From positions 12,812,249-12,876,248 of the forward strand of contig OY759223.1 of NCBI GenBank assembly GCA_963662175.1: a stretch of DNA of 64,000 nucleotides. Reading direction: 5' to 3'. The notes beneath the pieces are model-generated. The model was given only the letters and a program-made list of their open reading frames with translations. It did no database searches and was not told where the DNA came from. The translations under genes and the position numbers were made by a program. This stretch comes from Aradus depressus. Lineage: Eukaryota > Arthropoda > Insecta > Hemiptera > Aradidae. Each line of letters begins with the position of its first letter. Position 1 is the stretch's first letter. Positions 9,239-20,620 of the stretch are shown piece by piece.

Positions 9239-10620
9239 ATTAGCATTGAATTGTACAGAAAAATAATTTATTGTAATACAGGTGTGTGGGCTTAAATAAC
9301 TTATTTATTGTTAAGTATGAAACTAATGTGTTTTTTAAATTCAGAGGTTGGTAATACTATTCACATCATTCCTAGGGGTCATCGCATTGTGGAAACAATA
9401 ATTTTTTGTAAAAATAATTTGGCGAAAAAGAAAGTGTGAAAAAGATTGAACTCAAATTAAAAAAAAAAACATGTTCTCTGAAAAAGATACATCTGGCAGC
9501 CCTGTAAATAGTTGAATACAAACAGAAAAAAATTTGAATCTGTCGCAAATATTTGTTTGTTTTTTTATAAAATGATAACGAGTAAAGACGGCTATAGATT
9601 GGAACCTTAGCCGACATCTGTTGAGAAATGATGAAACTAATAAGTTTCTTCATTGGCCGCAAGATGCCGTCTCTTTTAATTTTTATTCAAACTTAATTTT
9701 ACATATATATGTATATTTTTTTCTCACCAAAAAATAACAATTATCAATTATTATTTTAACTTTCACACAATTTGGTAAATTTTTTGAACAGTTAACACAG
9801 TTAATTGCGTACATTTTAAGTATTAAAAAAGTTATTTTTAAAATAAAATTTTCAATTATTAGAAAAATTTGATCAAATTGTATTGAGCAAATAAGAAAAA
9901 CAAATTTTAAATTGTTGAAATGAACCTTGGTGTGGAACATTGATCGTTATGTATGACTTATAACATTTAAATAATTGTTCTCTTTAAACGTAGAATTAGT
10001 TATGTTTTCACCCTTTTTTTACAATTTGTAACTAAACATTTTTCTTTATATATAAATGATTTACAACATTATGCAACATACTAGTCATTATGTTTATGTT
10101 ATATGTATTATATTACTTTTATTTTTTATCTTTGTATTTTTATTTGGAGAGATAAAAATTTACATTTTCAAAAATTTATTATCAGTTTTGAAGAGCCATC
10201 GATTAGGTTAAGGTACCTATTGTAAGATATAGTGCCTGAACGTCGTTTGCATATTGTATTATCTATTAACTCATACATATTTCTCTTTGACTTTGTTTAG
10301 CAAATTGTGTTATATGCAAATAGTCACCCTGTGAAGGTCAAGTCATAGACTGAGTCTTTAGTCTTATTTTAATGATTTGGTATACCGAGGAAGCTGATGA
10401 TTTTATTTTGAACGAGTTTGTGTTTCTAAAAGTGTTGGCAATCGTTTTACGAGCGTCTGAGACAGAGATCGGCAATCCTTTCATGGCGAGATGTAAAAAA
10501 AAAAAATTGTTTTAGTCTGCGAAAGAAGATTGAGATGTTCAGTGTTGTCGAGACAGAAGTTCGGCTATAAACTGACGAACATCAAATATGGACTTTTTTT
10601 TAAATTTATACATATTGTTA
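9239..10620. other. AT-rich intron, nothing assigned
   Basis: Two minus-strand frames (9372-9662, 9683-9940) are lysine/phenylalanine/isoleucine-rich readings of AT-rich DNA with no motif. Nothing else is supported. Confidence 0.45.
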
Positions 10621-10905
10621 TTGTGACTCATGCCTGTGCTTTTAACTCGAGGTCATATCGCCTACTGCCAGAGCGCTCTTTTGTCGCTGGTGGACGTGAG
10701 TCCGACTCTACTATGGGAGTTCTAAATTTTGACCACCCTAAATTTTTAATCACGTAGGATAGGGTTCTTTAATGAGTACCTGTCATCGTACAGGGTCGGA
10801 ACCGTCGCGTAACGTCCCATCCGAAGGACGACGTGCTTAGGTTTATTTTACCTTCCAGATAAAATAAACTAAGATGGGGTTTGAACCCAGATCTTGAGTC
10901 CTTAC
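10621..10905 (-). mobile_element. tRNA-headed SINE, 5' damaged
   Basis: 3' and central domains are clear (gactcatgcctgtgc, cgtcccatccgaaggacg). The head keeps box B (gggtttgaaccc) but box A is lost. Confidence 0.85.
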
Positions 10906-11658
10906 TAATTTTATAAATTAATAAAATATATTTTTAGTTTGTATTGCGTAAAGTCCACGTGTCTTTATCAGTATGTTTGAGAAAAAAAAAACATCTGTGA
11001 GAACCTAGATTTTTGTCCTAGTTTTCGCTTTCAATCGATGTTGTAAGGCCTTCCTTGTTGCATGTCGTGAATATTAAAATATGGCCTAGAAAACTCAGAC
11101 GTTATTTTCTACAAAATAGAAAATATTATATACTTTCTACACAGTGATGCAAACATTTTTCAGGTGGAATGAATCTTGAAAAGAATGGGGGATATTTTCA
11201 AAATTATAGTTTCATTATAGTTTCTAAAAATGTATTTTAATATTAATTAATAAATATTAATATTTAATCAATTAATTTTTATGTAGTAATATAATGGAGA
11301 ATATGAAGAGCACATAAAAAAACTACATAAGTATTTTTCCAACGTTTCGAAAACTATTTTTACTCTTCTGAAGAACAACTAAAAAGATATATATATATAT
11401 GTATATAAAATTATTAAATAGATACAAATTATGTTGAAATGACTCGAGTATTTTTGTATTTATTTATTTATTATACATATATTTTTTCTTTTTTTTTTTT
11501 CTCCATCTCTTTAAGATGAATGCTTTTCTAGTTATTTTCTTGTCCTTAATAATAAAACCACAACTAATTTGTTTGTTACATTCGAAGAAGAAAATAAATA
11601 GTTTCCGAAACATTGACTAAGTAAATAAAATAAAATGATAGATAAAACACTTTTTTGA
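10906..11658. other. AT-rich intron with one hammerhead-like scrap
   Basis: 11341-11371 on the minus strand has cagaagag, a weak stem, GAAA and ACGT, resembling a decayed hammerhead-like core. The rest is unassigned. Confidence 0.35.
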
Positions 11659-11735
11659 ACACTTATATTGTCTAATTCCACAAACATATACTTAAATGTG
11701 TACCGGTTTCGGCTTACGCCATCGTCAGCACAATG
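11659..11735 (-). mobile_element. Penelope-like element end with hammerhead-like motif
   Basis: Same family as 7690-7765: CTGACGA (11722-11728), GGC-GTAA-GCC, GAAA, ACCGGT (11702-11707). Here the flanking CACA and TGTG can pair as stem I, which supports the ribozyme reading better than the first copy. Confidence 0.6.
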
Positions 11736-12234
11736 TTCAACAATAATTCAGATATTTGCCAGGCATACATATTTATATTAACCTAAGTGTACCTGAGGTG
11801 AAAGGGTCCCCTGCCTCTGGTAAAACCAGGGGGGTGGAAGTCTATATTATTACTGTAATAACTGACTGTGCACTTATTTGAAAACCAAGAAAATAAAATT
11901 AAAATAGAACTAAAAACTAACATTACAAGAAAACAATATAACAAATGTACAATATATAGCTATGTAGGAAGTTATTTAACCTAGATTAATGTTGCCATGG
12001 ATATTTGTTAGCTGAGAGGGATTAACAAAGGATAATATCAACACAGAACGCAAAAAATGTATTCGGACGTTGACTAAGTTCTCAGTTTGTTATTTACACA
12101 ATAGAACCTCGACTTTCTTCATCATAAAAATAACCATTAAACTTACTGTTTTCATGGTTATATGGCTTGTTATTGAAGAAATCATCGGCAGTTTGCTTTA
12201 CCAGCGCGAATAAATGAAGTAAGTTAAAATGTTG
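11736..12234. other. intron, nothing assigned
   Basis: No recognised element; a short palindrome cctctggtaaaaccaggg lies at about 11813-11831. Confidence 0.4.
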
Positions 12235-12475
12235 TGTCGATATATTCATTACATAGGCAGTTGTGATTTTTGAGTTGAGAAAAATTGATATTTGTGATTG
12301 GAAAGGGTCCAACTCACAAATCCTAATAACTGTCTATCTAACCAATGTATCAACACATTTATTATGATGATGATGATTTCAAGAAAATCAATAAATTGGA
12401 TTCAGAGTTAGAATGAAAACTTATTCACACTGGGGAAGTATTTTGCTAATGATTTACTGACGGCTTCTCTATTTT
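12235..12475 (+). repeat. PMR 3' portion
   Basis: One module followed by the tail (ggggaagtattttgctaatg, gatttactgacggc). A small (atg)n expansion sits at 12365-12377. Confidence 0.65.
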
Positions 12476-12778
12476 TTTTTTTAGCCTAGCTGAGCATGAA
12501 CTGTGAAAATTCGCATTGGCTAGTTCATAATTATATATATTCTGCTGTTAGGTGAAATCTGTCTCTGTGAGAATTATAGTATTTTTTGGAAATTTTCCCA
12601 CTTCCGTAGCCTGCCCCTGTTTTGTCATTGTACTGAGTTTCCTAGTTTTTGGAAATGAAGAATATACTTCATGTTGATTATTTTCATAAGGCACTTTATT
12701 TTATATTCATTTTAGAGCATAATTTCAATCTGAATATATATATATATATTTTTAAATAAATAAAAAAAAGTCAAAAGG

Positions 12779-13305
12779 AATGTACTTCCCCAGAATGAAT
12801 TAATCAATTAATTTTTTGCTCTTCCAAAACTAGTCGACAATCGTGCGCGGATCTAGAAATTTTTTTGGGGGCCATAAGAACTTTTCAAGAAGCTGCAATA
12901 TGTTTGTGTGTGTGGGTGTTCAAGGGGGGGGGGGGGGGGGCTTCATATTTACACTTTACAAAATATTAAACTGCAATATTTACACTTTTGAAAAATGTAA
13001 CTGTATAACTTTCCTATTCTAGAATGTGTAATAAATAATATCCTTCGTTACAAAAGCGCAAAGGTAAATAATCGATCGTGAAAAGTGGAAATATCACATT
13101 TTACACTATTTCATTTGTCAATTTTTCCACTTAGTATAAATGAATTTATCGAATAGAATTTAATATGAGGATTTAGGAACCCCTATCTTAAGTCAACTAC
13201 CGAATGTAAGCGCAAACGAAAAACTGGTTTTGGAAGAGGAGCGAAAATTTAATTGATTAATTCGTTCTGGGGAAGTACATTGCCGGTGATTCACTGACAA
13301 TTTTT
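12779..13305. repeat. inverted pair of PMR tails around a G-rich core
   Basis: Left arm 12779-12850 is a minus-strand tail; right arm 13215-13290 is a plus-strand tail (gttctggggaagtacattgc, cggtgattcactgac). The centre holds an 18-20 bp poly-G tract (about 12926-12945) and short recurring tttacact phrases. Confidence 0.7.
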
Positions 13306-13889
13306 TTTACTGTTTTGTAAGCCGATTATTGTTAAAAAATAATAATAAGTTATTACTTAATTATTTTATTTAAATTTATTACTTAAATAAATATTTCAAT
13401 TGATCACTTATGAGGTTATGTAGTTGTTCCTAACTGTTATTTTGTCACAGTTTTAAAACAAATTTTCTCTTTAGCATAACTGGCTTTTTACACATTTAAT
13501 TACCTATTACGACAACTGGTTTTCTGTTAAACTGTTGATCGACGTAACGGATGCATTATATATTTATCATAAATTTATCTTGCGTTGTTTAATCTCTTAT
13601 TTATAATATTATGTCAGATTACTGCCTAAATATCATAAATAATTTATTAAAATGAACAGCTTCGATAGATATGTATTTTATAAGGTATCTTAATGTATAC
13701 ATTCTTATGATAAATCCAATTCCTATGTATGATGGTTTAACGCAAATAAATATCAAAATAAACATTTTATGGATATATATATTTTTATGTCGGTAACAAT
13801 TGTAGTATACAATTTTTCTACTTTCTGACTATTGTAGATGTCTTTTCAATAACATTGATTATTTCTATCTTCCTCTTTAATGCGAATAA
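13306..13889. other. AT-rich intron, nothing assigned
   Basis: Highly AT-rich, no recognised feature. Confidence 0.4.
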
Positions 13890-13965
13890 GTAATAATAAT
13901 AATACATTTATTTCCGTTAAACCAATACATGGTAATAGGATACGTCAAAATAATTTATACATTAA
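13890..13965 (-). mobile_element. LINE 3' end (ATT-repeat tail)
   Basis: On the minus strand ggtttaacggaaataaatgt is followed by a run of att triplets: the 3' end form of a CR1/jockey-group LINE. Sister ends lie at 31605, 37837 and weakly 6805. Confidence 0.5.
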
Positions 13966-14179
13966 GATAGCGCTTTGCACCCCATGTAGAGAGATGAAAT
14001 GCCTTTGAAGTTTTCAGTGTAAGTAAATTGTGGCATTAATCAAAAAGATATATTATATAAAAAATAATTAATATGAGAAAAACTATTTGAAACAAAGAAG
14101 CTCAAAGAGGGCATGAGAAATACTAGCAATGTAGAACTGTAGGGATTAGAACTGAGGAGAGGGACGGTATAAGACCAGT

Positions 14180-14395
14180 TATGTACAAACATTATGAATA
14201 TATCGACACAAAATTTAATATAAGGACTTAGGTGCCCATATGTAAGTCCTTGTAGAACCTGGGCCTCCGCTGTGAGTCCACTGTTGAATATTAGCGCAAA
14301 CGGTCGACTGATTTTGGAGAGAGAGAGCGAAAAGTTAATTGAGTAATTCGTTCTGGGGAAGTACATTGCCGATGATTCATTGACGCTTTTTTTTT
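14180..14395 (+). repeat. PMR 3' portion
   Basis: Last module plus the complete tail (agcgcaaacggtcgactgat, ggggaagtacattgccgatg, poly-T). A 40-bp insertion separates taagtcc from gagtcc. Confidence 0.8.
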
Positions 14396-14639
14396 TTTCA
14401 CATCGAATTTTTGTCCGATTACAAAACTTTTTCTATACTTCGTAGAGCTGGAGAAGTAACGCCATGTCAGTATCAGTATTGATGCTGAGGTGTGATTGAC
14501 ACTTGCCTAACCTGTTATTGTGGTAGCATGATACAGGCCTCCAGGAAGTATATCGTCCTTGCAATGAGAGGACACCCCGGGTCTCCACCTTTCTCCATTT
14601 CACTTCTCCGATTCCACCACCTCGATAACTAACTGTTAT

Positions 14640-14770
14640 TGTTACTGTTACTCTTCAGTACAACTCTCCCCTGCCTCCCTTCTGTCCTGCTCTACTAATA
14701 TCCAGGTCTTTAATCTAGGATCACCCCCTTTAGACCTTCTCCTGGATAATTGGGAAGATTCTCTTTTTTT
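14640..14770 (-). mobile_element. probable LINE C-terminal scrap
   Basis: The frame SSQLSRRRSKGGDPRLKTWI with LVEQDRREAGESCTEE resembles the basic R-RGRPR-RW...DRREAG tail that follows the RT in several LINE clades. Short and without other landmarks. Confidence 0.35.
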
Positions 14771-14884
14771 TTTTTTTTTTTTCACTAGTCTCAAGTAGAC
14801 TCTACTCTCGATTAACCGGAGTAATGAGGGGGCGAGTACCACGGATAAAGGAAAATCACGGTTAACGCTAAGGCTAAAATAAAG

Positions 14885-15148
14885 ATGGTTGTTTTACTTC
14901 CTACTCAGCCAAATCGGCCAAAGGGAACTTACGAAGAGAAAGTAAGAATTAGGGGGATGCTGAATACAAGATCTTTAATAACTGTCGTTGTAATGAATGT
15001 ATTTACATGAAATTTTGTTTTTAAATTCAAAATCCCATAAGGACGATACCTATAGATTTTCAGCCAAAACTGGTTTAAAATAGGGGAGAAGGCTTAAAAG
15101 TCTAGAATAAGTATCGTTGTAATGAATGTATCGACACTAAATTTAATA
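14885..15148 (+). repeat. PMR modules
   Basis: Two modules (taactgtcgttgtaatgaatg, ataaggacgatacctat) without head or tail; a poly-T and another LINE end follow. Confidence 0.65.
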
Positions 15149-15154
15149 TGTAAA

Positions 15155-15449
15155 TTCTTTTTTTTTTTTTTTTTATTTACAAACAGATATCTACAACTGT
15201 ATAAAAATATATACAACAAGCATATATGCTAATAGAGAGATAATGGCAATGTCAAGAGGCGAGAAATCACCCAGTGGTGACACCCCCTAGTCACTGATTT
15301 CCTCCCATTTTGAACTAATCACTGTCACTATCACTGCTAAGGAGGTCTCTAGGCCATTGACGCTTAAGCCGTCGTTGGGGAAGTGTGGCAGAATGGAGGG
15401 CATGGGCTAGAGGATTATTGTGGGAACTAAGAAGGGAAAATAATGTGTA
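15155..15449 (-). mobile_element. LINE 3' region, family shared with 31810-32120
   Basis: After a T16 tract (minus-strand poly-A) come cacccagtggtgacacccc and ggaggtctctaggccattga, which have counterparts at 31950-32000. It looks like the 3' untranslated end of one LINE family. Confidence 0.5.
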
Positions 15450-15916
15450 AATTCAAAATCCAATAAGTTGTAATAATACCTCACATTTTTTTGCAGAAAT
15501 AAATAAATATATATATATATTTCTATTATTATTAGAGTAACATTATTAAAGTTATATATATAGTTTTTTACAGTTTTGCTCATAACTTAAATAAATGACA
15601 TGAAACATGGTTTGAGGTAGTAGCCCACTGGCTGTCCTCCGTAATTGATAGGTTTTGAATGCATTTAAACAAAATATATAACAATTAATTTAAAAAAACA
15701 TAAATAACAATCAATAATTTATATAATTAGAAAATTATTCTAGAGTTTATTCACATTCTTGTTATTCCATATAGACATTTTCTCATGCAAGAGAATCACA
15801 GTGGTGTTTTCTTTTAAGTTGTCGTCTTTGTCGAGTCGGTGGTAAGTTGCTGACGAGATATTCTGAAACACTTACTAAAAAATAAAGAAAAAACTTATTA
15901 AAAAAAAAAAAAAATG
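15450..15916. other. AT-rich intron, nothing assigned
   Basis: No recognised element. Confidence 0.4.
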
Positions 15917-16242
15917 TCTATTTCACAAATTATATTTAATATGGGAGTACTTTCGGTATAGCTATAATCTTAACAATACTGACAGTGGCTGAAGATGGCA
16001 GCAATACCGAAAGTACTCCCATATTATATATAATTAGTGAAAGGGGCGCCGGTAGCTCAGTGGTATGCGTGCTTGTCTTCTGAGCTCAAGATCGTGGGTT
16101 CGAAACCCGACCGAGGCCCTTAGTTTATTTTAACTGGGAGGTAGTAGGAGAGAAGTGCTCTGGTAGTAGGCGTTATGACCTCGTAGTCAAAGCCCGGACA
16201 TGAGTCATAAAACCTAACCTAACCTATAATTTGTGAAATAGA
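15917..16242. repeat. second Penelope-like hairpin, split by a SINE
   Basis: tctatttca at 15917-15925 pairs with tgaaataga at 16234-16242, and atgggagtactttcggtat pairs with its complement near 16005-16023. The right arm carries CTGAAGA, a weak stem and GAAAGTACT. It is a diverged relative of the 6287-6487 hairpin with a 35-40 nt unpaired centre. Confidence 0.65.
16043..16224 (+). mobile_element. SINE with internal deletion and 14-bp target duplication
   Basis: Flanked by tataattagtgaaa (16029-16042) and tataatttgtgaaa (16225-16238), one mismatch. Head and 3' end are intact but about 160 bp of the central domain is gone between ctgggaggta and gtaggagaga; the tail is cctaacctaac. Confidence 0.9.
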
Positions 16243-16315
16243 GATTTTTTAAAAAACGTACGTTTTTTCTTTATTTTTTTTCCAATAAGTTCTGCACATA
16301 CTAATTTTCCGCGAA

Positions 16316-16558
16316 ATATGCCTATGGGAAGGGGGGAGGGGGGGATCAGAGGAGGGGCTCAACTCAAAAACCCGAATAAATGCCAATAATCGACAAAACA
16401 TTTAGTATGAGGATTCAGAAGCTCCTATGTAGGTTGAACGATTGATTTTTGGCCAAAACGGTCAATTGGTTCTGGAGTGAGAGCGAAAGCTTAATTAATT
16501 AATTTGTTCATTTGTTCTGGGGAAATACATAGCTTACGATTCACCGACGATTTTTTTC
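16316..16558 (+). repeat. PMR 3' half
   Basis: One module and a full tail (ccaaaacggtcaattggttc, ggggaaatacatagcttacg, gattcaccgacgat). Confidence 0.8.
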
Positions 16559-16810
16559 TTACGAAATGTAGGTTAATGAGGTTAAATTAGGACGAGAAGA
16601 CTCTTAGAATGGCTGAGAAATATTCATTCATTAATAGAACCGTACACATTTTTCTCCCCATGCAATCTTCTCATCCTTTGAGGTGGAGAGTATGATCTCG
16701 TTAATCTTCATCAGATAATTACGCCATTAATTCTTTCATTTATTGCAATAAAATACACTTAAACGTTTTTTGAGTTTTTGCGAAGGGCCTTCTTCATTGA
16801 CGTGTGGTTT

Positions 16811-16945
16811 TTCCCGGGCTTCAATTACGAGGTCATATCGCCTACTACCAAAGTGCTCTTTTGTCTGGTGGACGTGAGCCCGACTCTACTGTGAGAGTCT
16901 TGAACATGGCCTATCTAGGTTTATTCAACTAGGGTATACTGTAGA
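16811..16945 (-). mobile_element. SINE 3' half
   Basis: Contains ggtcatatcgcctactacca and gtggacgtgagcccgactct; head and central domain absent. Confidence 0.85.
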
Positions 16946-17189
16946 TCTGCCCCTGGAAAATTGGGAGTAGAGATGTTTTTGATTATTTTCAAAGTACCTT
17001 CATACTAAAAGCTATTCCATCCGTCTAGAATAACGTGCATGTTTTAAACAAACAACATAATATGTTCTATCCCCCTCTTGGCTTTCTGGTATGCCGCATG
17101 AACATATTTTGTTTATGCAAAAATAGAGTAATCTGCAAAAAAATGTACGCGGGTATAATATCACTGAGCAATAAGAGGCAAATATCAAC

Positions 17190-17604
17190 ACAAAAACTGT
17201 TATAACTGCCGATGTACTGAATGTATCGACAATTAATTTTATAATTCAAAAACCCAAGGCTGAGCCGAACGGGGGTAGTGCGGGCGGCTAAACTGAGAAG
17301 CGGCCAACACCATACAATATGTTTCCCAAAAACCAATACCGCAAACGAGGCCGTACAAAAACCCCATAAGGACGTCGCGTACACATTTTCAGCCAATTTA
17401 GCCAAAGAGAAGGAGGGGGAGGGGGGGGATTAGGCGGGAGGCTTTATTACACAAAACCTCCAATAACTGCCGTTGTAATGAATGTATTAACACGAAATTT
17501 CATATGTAAATTCAAGTCGCTATAAGGACGACAACTATTAATTTTCAGTGGAATCATCCGAAGGGGAGAGGGGGCTCAACTCAAATATCCCAATAACAAT
17601 GTTC
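17190..17604 (+). repeat. PMR modules with a GC-rich insert
   Basis: Three modules in order. Between atttataattcaaaaaccc (17230) and acaaaaaccccataaggacg (about 17355) lies roughly 100 bp of GC-rich DNA (17240-17350) foreign to the family. The 112-residue minus frame here is a shadow. Confidence 0.65.
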
Positions 17605-17947
17605 TGAGTGTCAATCTATCATGGCGCTACAACCCGGTGGCGGGTCCTGGCCTCCTCCACCAACAGCCGCCAATTGTCTCGATCCTGTGCGGCTGCCATA
17701 CTAATATGTTTCGAGCATCTTCTGCGACATGTCCTGCCCATCTTAACCGCCCAATTTCGTGACTTTCGGGACATCTGGTTCTCTATATAGTTCCTGGTTG
17801 TTGCGTCTGCGCCATGCATGGCCTACTTGCACTCCTCCAAATATTCTGCGCAGAACCTTCCTTTCGAACACCAATAGTCTCTGTTCGCTCATTTTTGAAG
17901 TTGTCCAGGTTTCTGAGCCATGCAGAAGACTGGGCAGATAAGGGTCT
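17605..17947 (-). mobile_element. LINE RT C-terminal fragment, frameshifted
   Basis: Minus strand reads LLHGSETWTTSKMSEQRLLV, FERKVLRRIFGGVQVGHAWR and ELYREPDVPKVTKLGG, then shifts frame to LRWAGHVAEDARNI and again to AAQDRDNWRLLVEEARTR. These are the HGSETW, ERK-LRRIFG, LRWAGHV and AQDRD-WR-LVEEA landmarks of the region after the RT domain of an arthropod LINE. At least two frameshifts show it is dead. It starts at the assembly gap, so its length is unknown. Confidence 0.85.
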
Positions 17948-18147
17948 NNNNNNNNNNNNNNNNNNNNNNNNNNNNNNNNNNNNNNNNNNNNNNNNNNNNN
18001 NNNNNNNNNNNNNNNNNNNNNNNNNNNNNNNNNNNNNNNNNNNNNNNNNNNNNNNNNNNNNNNNNNNNNNNNNNNNNNNNNNNNNNNNNNNNNNNNNNNN
18101 NNNNNNNNNNNNNNNNNNNNNNNNNNNNNNNNNNNNNNNNNNNNNNN
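17948..18147. other. assembly gap, 200 N
   Basis: Exactly 200 undetermined bases, a typical placeholder length. It interrupts the LINE on its left and a PMR copy on its right. Confidence 1.
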
Positions 18148-18400
18148 TATTTGAATTCAATTGCCCATAATAAGAACGATACTTGTTAATTTTCGGCAAA
18201 ATCGGCCGAAGGGAGAAGGGGACCTAACTCAAATACTCTAATAACTGTCGATGTAATGAATTTATCGACACAAAAATGGTTATGTGGATTTTTAGTCCAA
18301 ACAAGCGGACGACTGGTTTTGGAGGAGGAGTGAAAAATTAATCGAATAATTATTTATGGGGAAGTACATTGCCTGTGATTCAGCAACGGCTTTGGGAGGA
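18148..18400 (+). repeat. PMR 3' portion
   Basis: One module and a tail (gcggacgactggttttggag, ggggaagtacattgcctgtg) running out of the gap. Confidence 0.75.
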
Positions 18401-18410
18401 GGAAAAAACC

Positions 18411-18563
18411 TTGAGCATGCCGTCCTGAAGGACGTTAAAACCCTCTCTTCTAGAATAAACTTAGATGGAGTGGGGCTCATGTCCACCAGTGCGACGAAAG
18501 AGCGCCCCTGGTAATAGACGATATGGTCTCGTTAAAGCCCGGGCATGAGTCACAATAATTAAC
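18411..18563 (+). mobile_element. SINE fragment, internally deleted
   Basis: Central scrap (gccgtcctgaaggacgttaa) joined to the 3' domain (ggggctcatgtccaccagtg, cccgggcatgagtca). Confidence 0.8.
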
Positions 18564-18890
18564 AAAGAAGTAAAGAAGTAAAATTGAGGACAGTGGCGCA
18601 ACATTTACAAAGTCCTTCCTCTACAGGATGTTTACAAAACTAATGTGCTTAGCTTATGTGATTTTTATGTGTGTATTCAGCATTCCAGTGCGAGATTACA
18701 TTCTGATTCCTAATGTGTTGTAAGTGGATCAACGGATAGTAAAACGCTATTCTTGCAGTTTGTTATCCTTCGCATTTTTTCTAGTCCCCAATAAAGGCAT
18801 TTTAAATTAAATAAAAACTAAAAACAGTAGAGAAACCTGGATCAATGAGATCTAACAATGAAGGGTTCCCTTGGTGAATTATTTCGCGAG
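18564..18890. other. intron, nothing assigned
   Basis: No recognised element. Confidence 0.4.
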
Positions 18891-19138
18891 AGGGCGCCGG
18901 TATCTTAGCGGTATGCATGCTTGCTGACTGAGCTCAAGATCGAGGGTTCGAAACAGGCCGAAGCCCATGGTTTGTTTTATCTGGGAGGTAAAACAAACAT
19001 GAGTATGCCGTCCCTTGGATAGGGCGTTAAGCGAAGGTCCCGAGCCTGCGCGAAGTCAGATACTCGTTAAAGACCCCTAACGGTAACTACGAGTAACTCG
19101 TAAACCTAGGTAGGCAACATTTAGGTCTCCCACAGTTG
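18891..19138 (+). mobile_element. SINE, 3'-truncated
   Basis: Diverged head (ggtatcttagcggtatgc, box B-like ggttcgaaaca), clear central domain, then a break after cccacagttgag. Confidence 0.8.
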
Positions 19139-19209
19139 AGATAACAGGAAAGGGATAAGAGCATTGGATGCTTAGGTCTCTAGGTGTACCAGTTCTACCA
19201 AAATATATA

Positions 19210-19315
19210 TAGGTTTAGGTTTTACGAGGTCATATCGCCTACTACCAGAGCGTTCTTTCATCACTCTGGTGGACATGAGCCCGACTCTACTGTGGGAGTC
19301 CTAAATTTTGCATAA
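19210..19315 (-). mobile_element. SINE 3' fragment
   Basis: ggtttaggttttacgaggtc through ctgtgggagtcctaaatttt; it abuts the duplicated element that follows. Confidence 0.8.
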
Positions 19316-19329
19316 ATTTAACCTTTACC

Positions 19330-19896
19330 TTTGTCTTGTATTCAAGGGGCGGCGTTATCCTATCAATTTTCAGAGTAAGAAATGAAATGAAAAGAAATTT
19401 TATTATTCTGGGACCGAGGTCCCCTAAGAATAAATACGTATATAGAGTAAAAAAATAGAAAACCATGAAATATAGTATCAGTATGTCGTACAAATAAATA
19501 AATAAATTACTGCTACATTGGAGAAAACTAGTAATTAATAATATATAAATATACAAAAGATTAACATAAAATTAACAGCTTAATTATGAAGAAAAAATAG
19601 GTATATAGGTACTATAGTATATACCAATTTTTTCACCAATTTGTTATTTATATAGATATAAATAAAAGAGAATATCTAAAAAAAAAAGTATATAAATAAG
19701 AAAAAAATAAATATATTATTAGAATGAACAGAGCATAATACTGCGATGGTTAATTACAAAAGAGAGGGGAGGAATAGGTTTGAAATAAAATTAATTTTAG
19801 ACATTAGGGGCTGGATAGTAAAGTGTGGGAAGAAGAATAAAAATAAAAATACATAATAAAATAAGAAAACATAAAAAATAAATAAATGCTTATATA
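19330..19896. repeat. dispersed AT-rich repeat, copy 1
   Basis: Begins ttgtcttgtattcaaggggc, then ctgggaccgaggtcccc and acattggagaaaactag. A second copy in the same orientation lies at 48635-49140. Both copies end in aaataaataaatgctt plus a TA tract and are then followed by a minus-strand SINE. No coding frame supported. Confidence 0.8.
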
Positions 19897-20146
19897 TATA
19901 GGGTATTTTATGACTCATGCCCGGGCATTAACTACGAGGTCATATCGCATACTACCCGAGCGCTCTTTCGTCACTGGTGGACATGAGCCCGACTCTACTG
20001 TGGGAGTCTTAAATTTTGCCTACCCTAAATTTTTATTCACCTAGGGCAGAGGTCTTAAACGAGTACCTGACATCGTACAGGCTCGGGACCATCTCTTAAC
20101 GTTCCATCCGAAGGATGGCGTGCTTAAGTTTATTTTACCTCCCAGA
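19897..20146 (-). mobile_element. SINE lacking the tRNA head
   Basis: 3' and central domains are intact (catgcccgggcattaactac, catcgtacaggctcgggacc); it stops at tttacctccca, before box B. Confidence 0.9.
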
Positions 20147-20300
20147 ACACCCCAAGGACGATATCTAATGAATTTCAGCCAAATCGGCCAAAGGAGAGAA
20201 GAGGTTTAACTCAAAAACTGTAATTGTAATTAATATATAGACGCGAGAGTCATATGTAAGTTAGAAAACCCCCATATGAACGTCACAATGATTCACTATA
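20147..20300 (+). repeat. PMR module
   Basis: caaggacgatatctaatgaa, cagccaaatcggccaaagga and a short remnant of the next module. Confidence 0.6.
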
Positions 20301-20307
20301 GGAGGGG

Positions 20308-20432
20308 GATGTAGTCCTAAATTTTGCCTACCCTAAATTTTTATTCACCTAGGGTAGGGGTCTTTAACGAATATCTGACATCGCACAGGCTCGGGACCAT
20401 CGCTTAACGTCCCATTCGAAGGACGGCATGCT
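20308..20432 (-). mobile_element. SINE central fragment
   Basis: tagtcctaaattttgcctac to cgaaggacggcatgcttaa; head and 3' end missing. Confidence 0.85.
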
Positions 20433-20620
20433 TAATATGGATTTGCATATACACTTTCGTGTCGATACATTCATTACTTCGGCAGTTATTGAGTTTTTTT
20501 TTGTTAATCCCCATTTTCATTTGGCTAAAAATTAATAGATTTCGTCCTTATGGGGTTCTGGATATTATAAAACTTCATGTTGGCATACTTATTCTGTCGG
20601 AAATGAACTTGTCCAGTAAA
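20433..20620 (-). repeat. PMR modules
   Basis: gtgtcgatacattcattact, tcggcagttattgag and gattctgtcc-type module joints. The 92-residue plus frame across this stretch is not a gene. Confidence 0.6.

Noticed and set aside
14040..14366. Minus-strand 108-residue frame
   Set aside because: A reading through a PMR tail and AT-rich DNA with no recognisable domain.
17067..17405. Minus-strand 112-residue frame with hydrophobic segments
   Set aside because: Runs through PMR modules and a GC-rich insert; no motif, and PMR copies elsewhere are not open.
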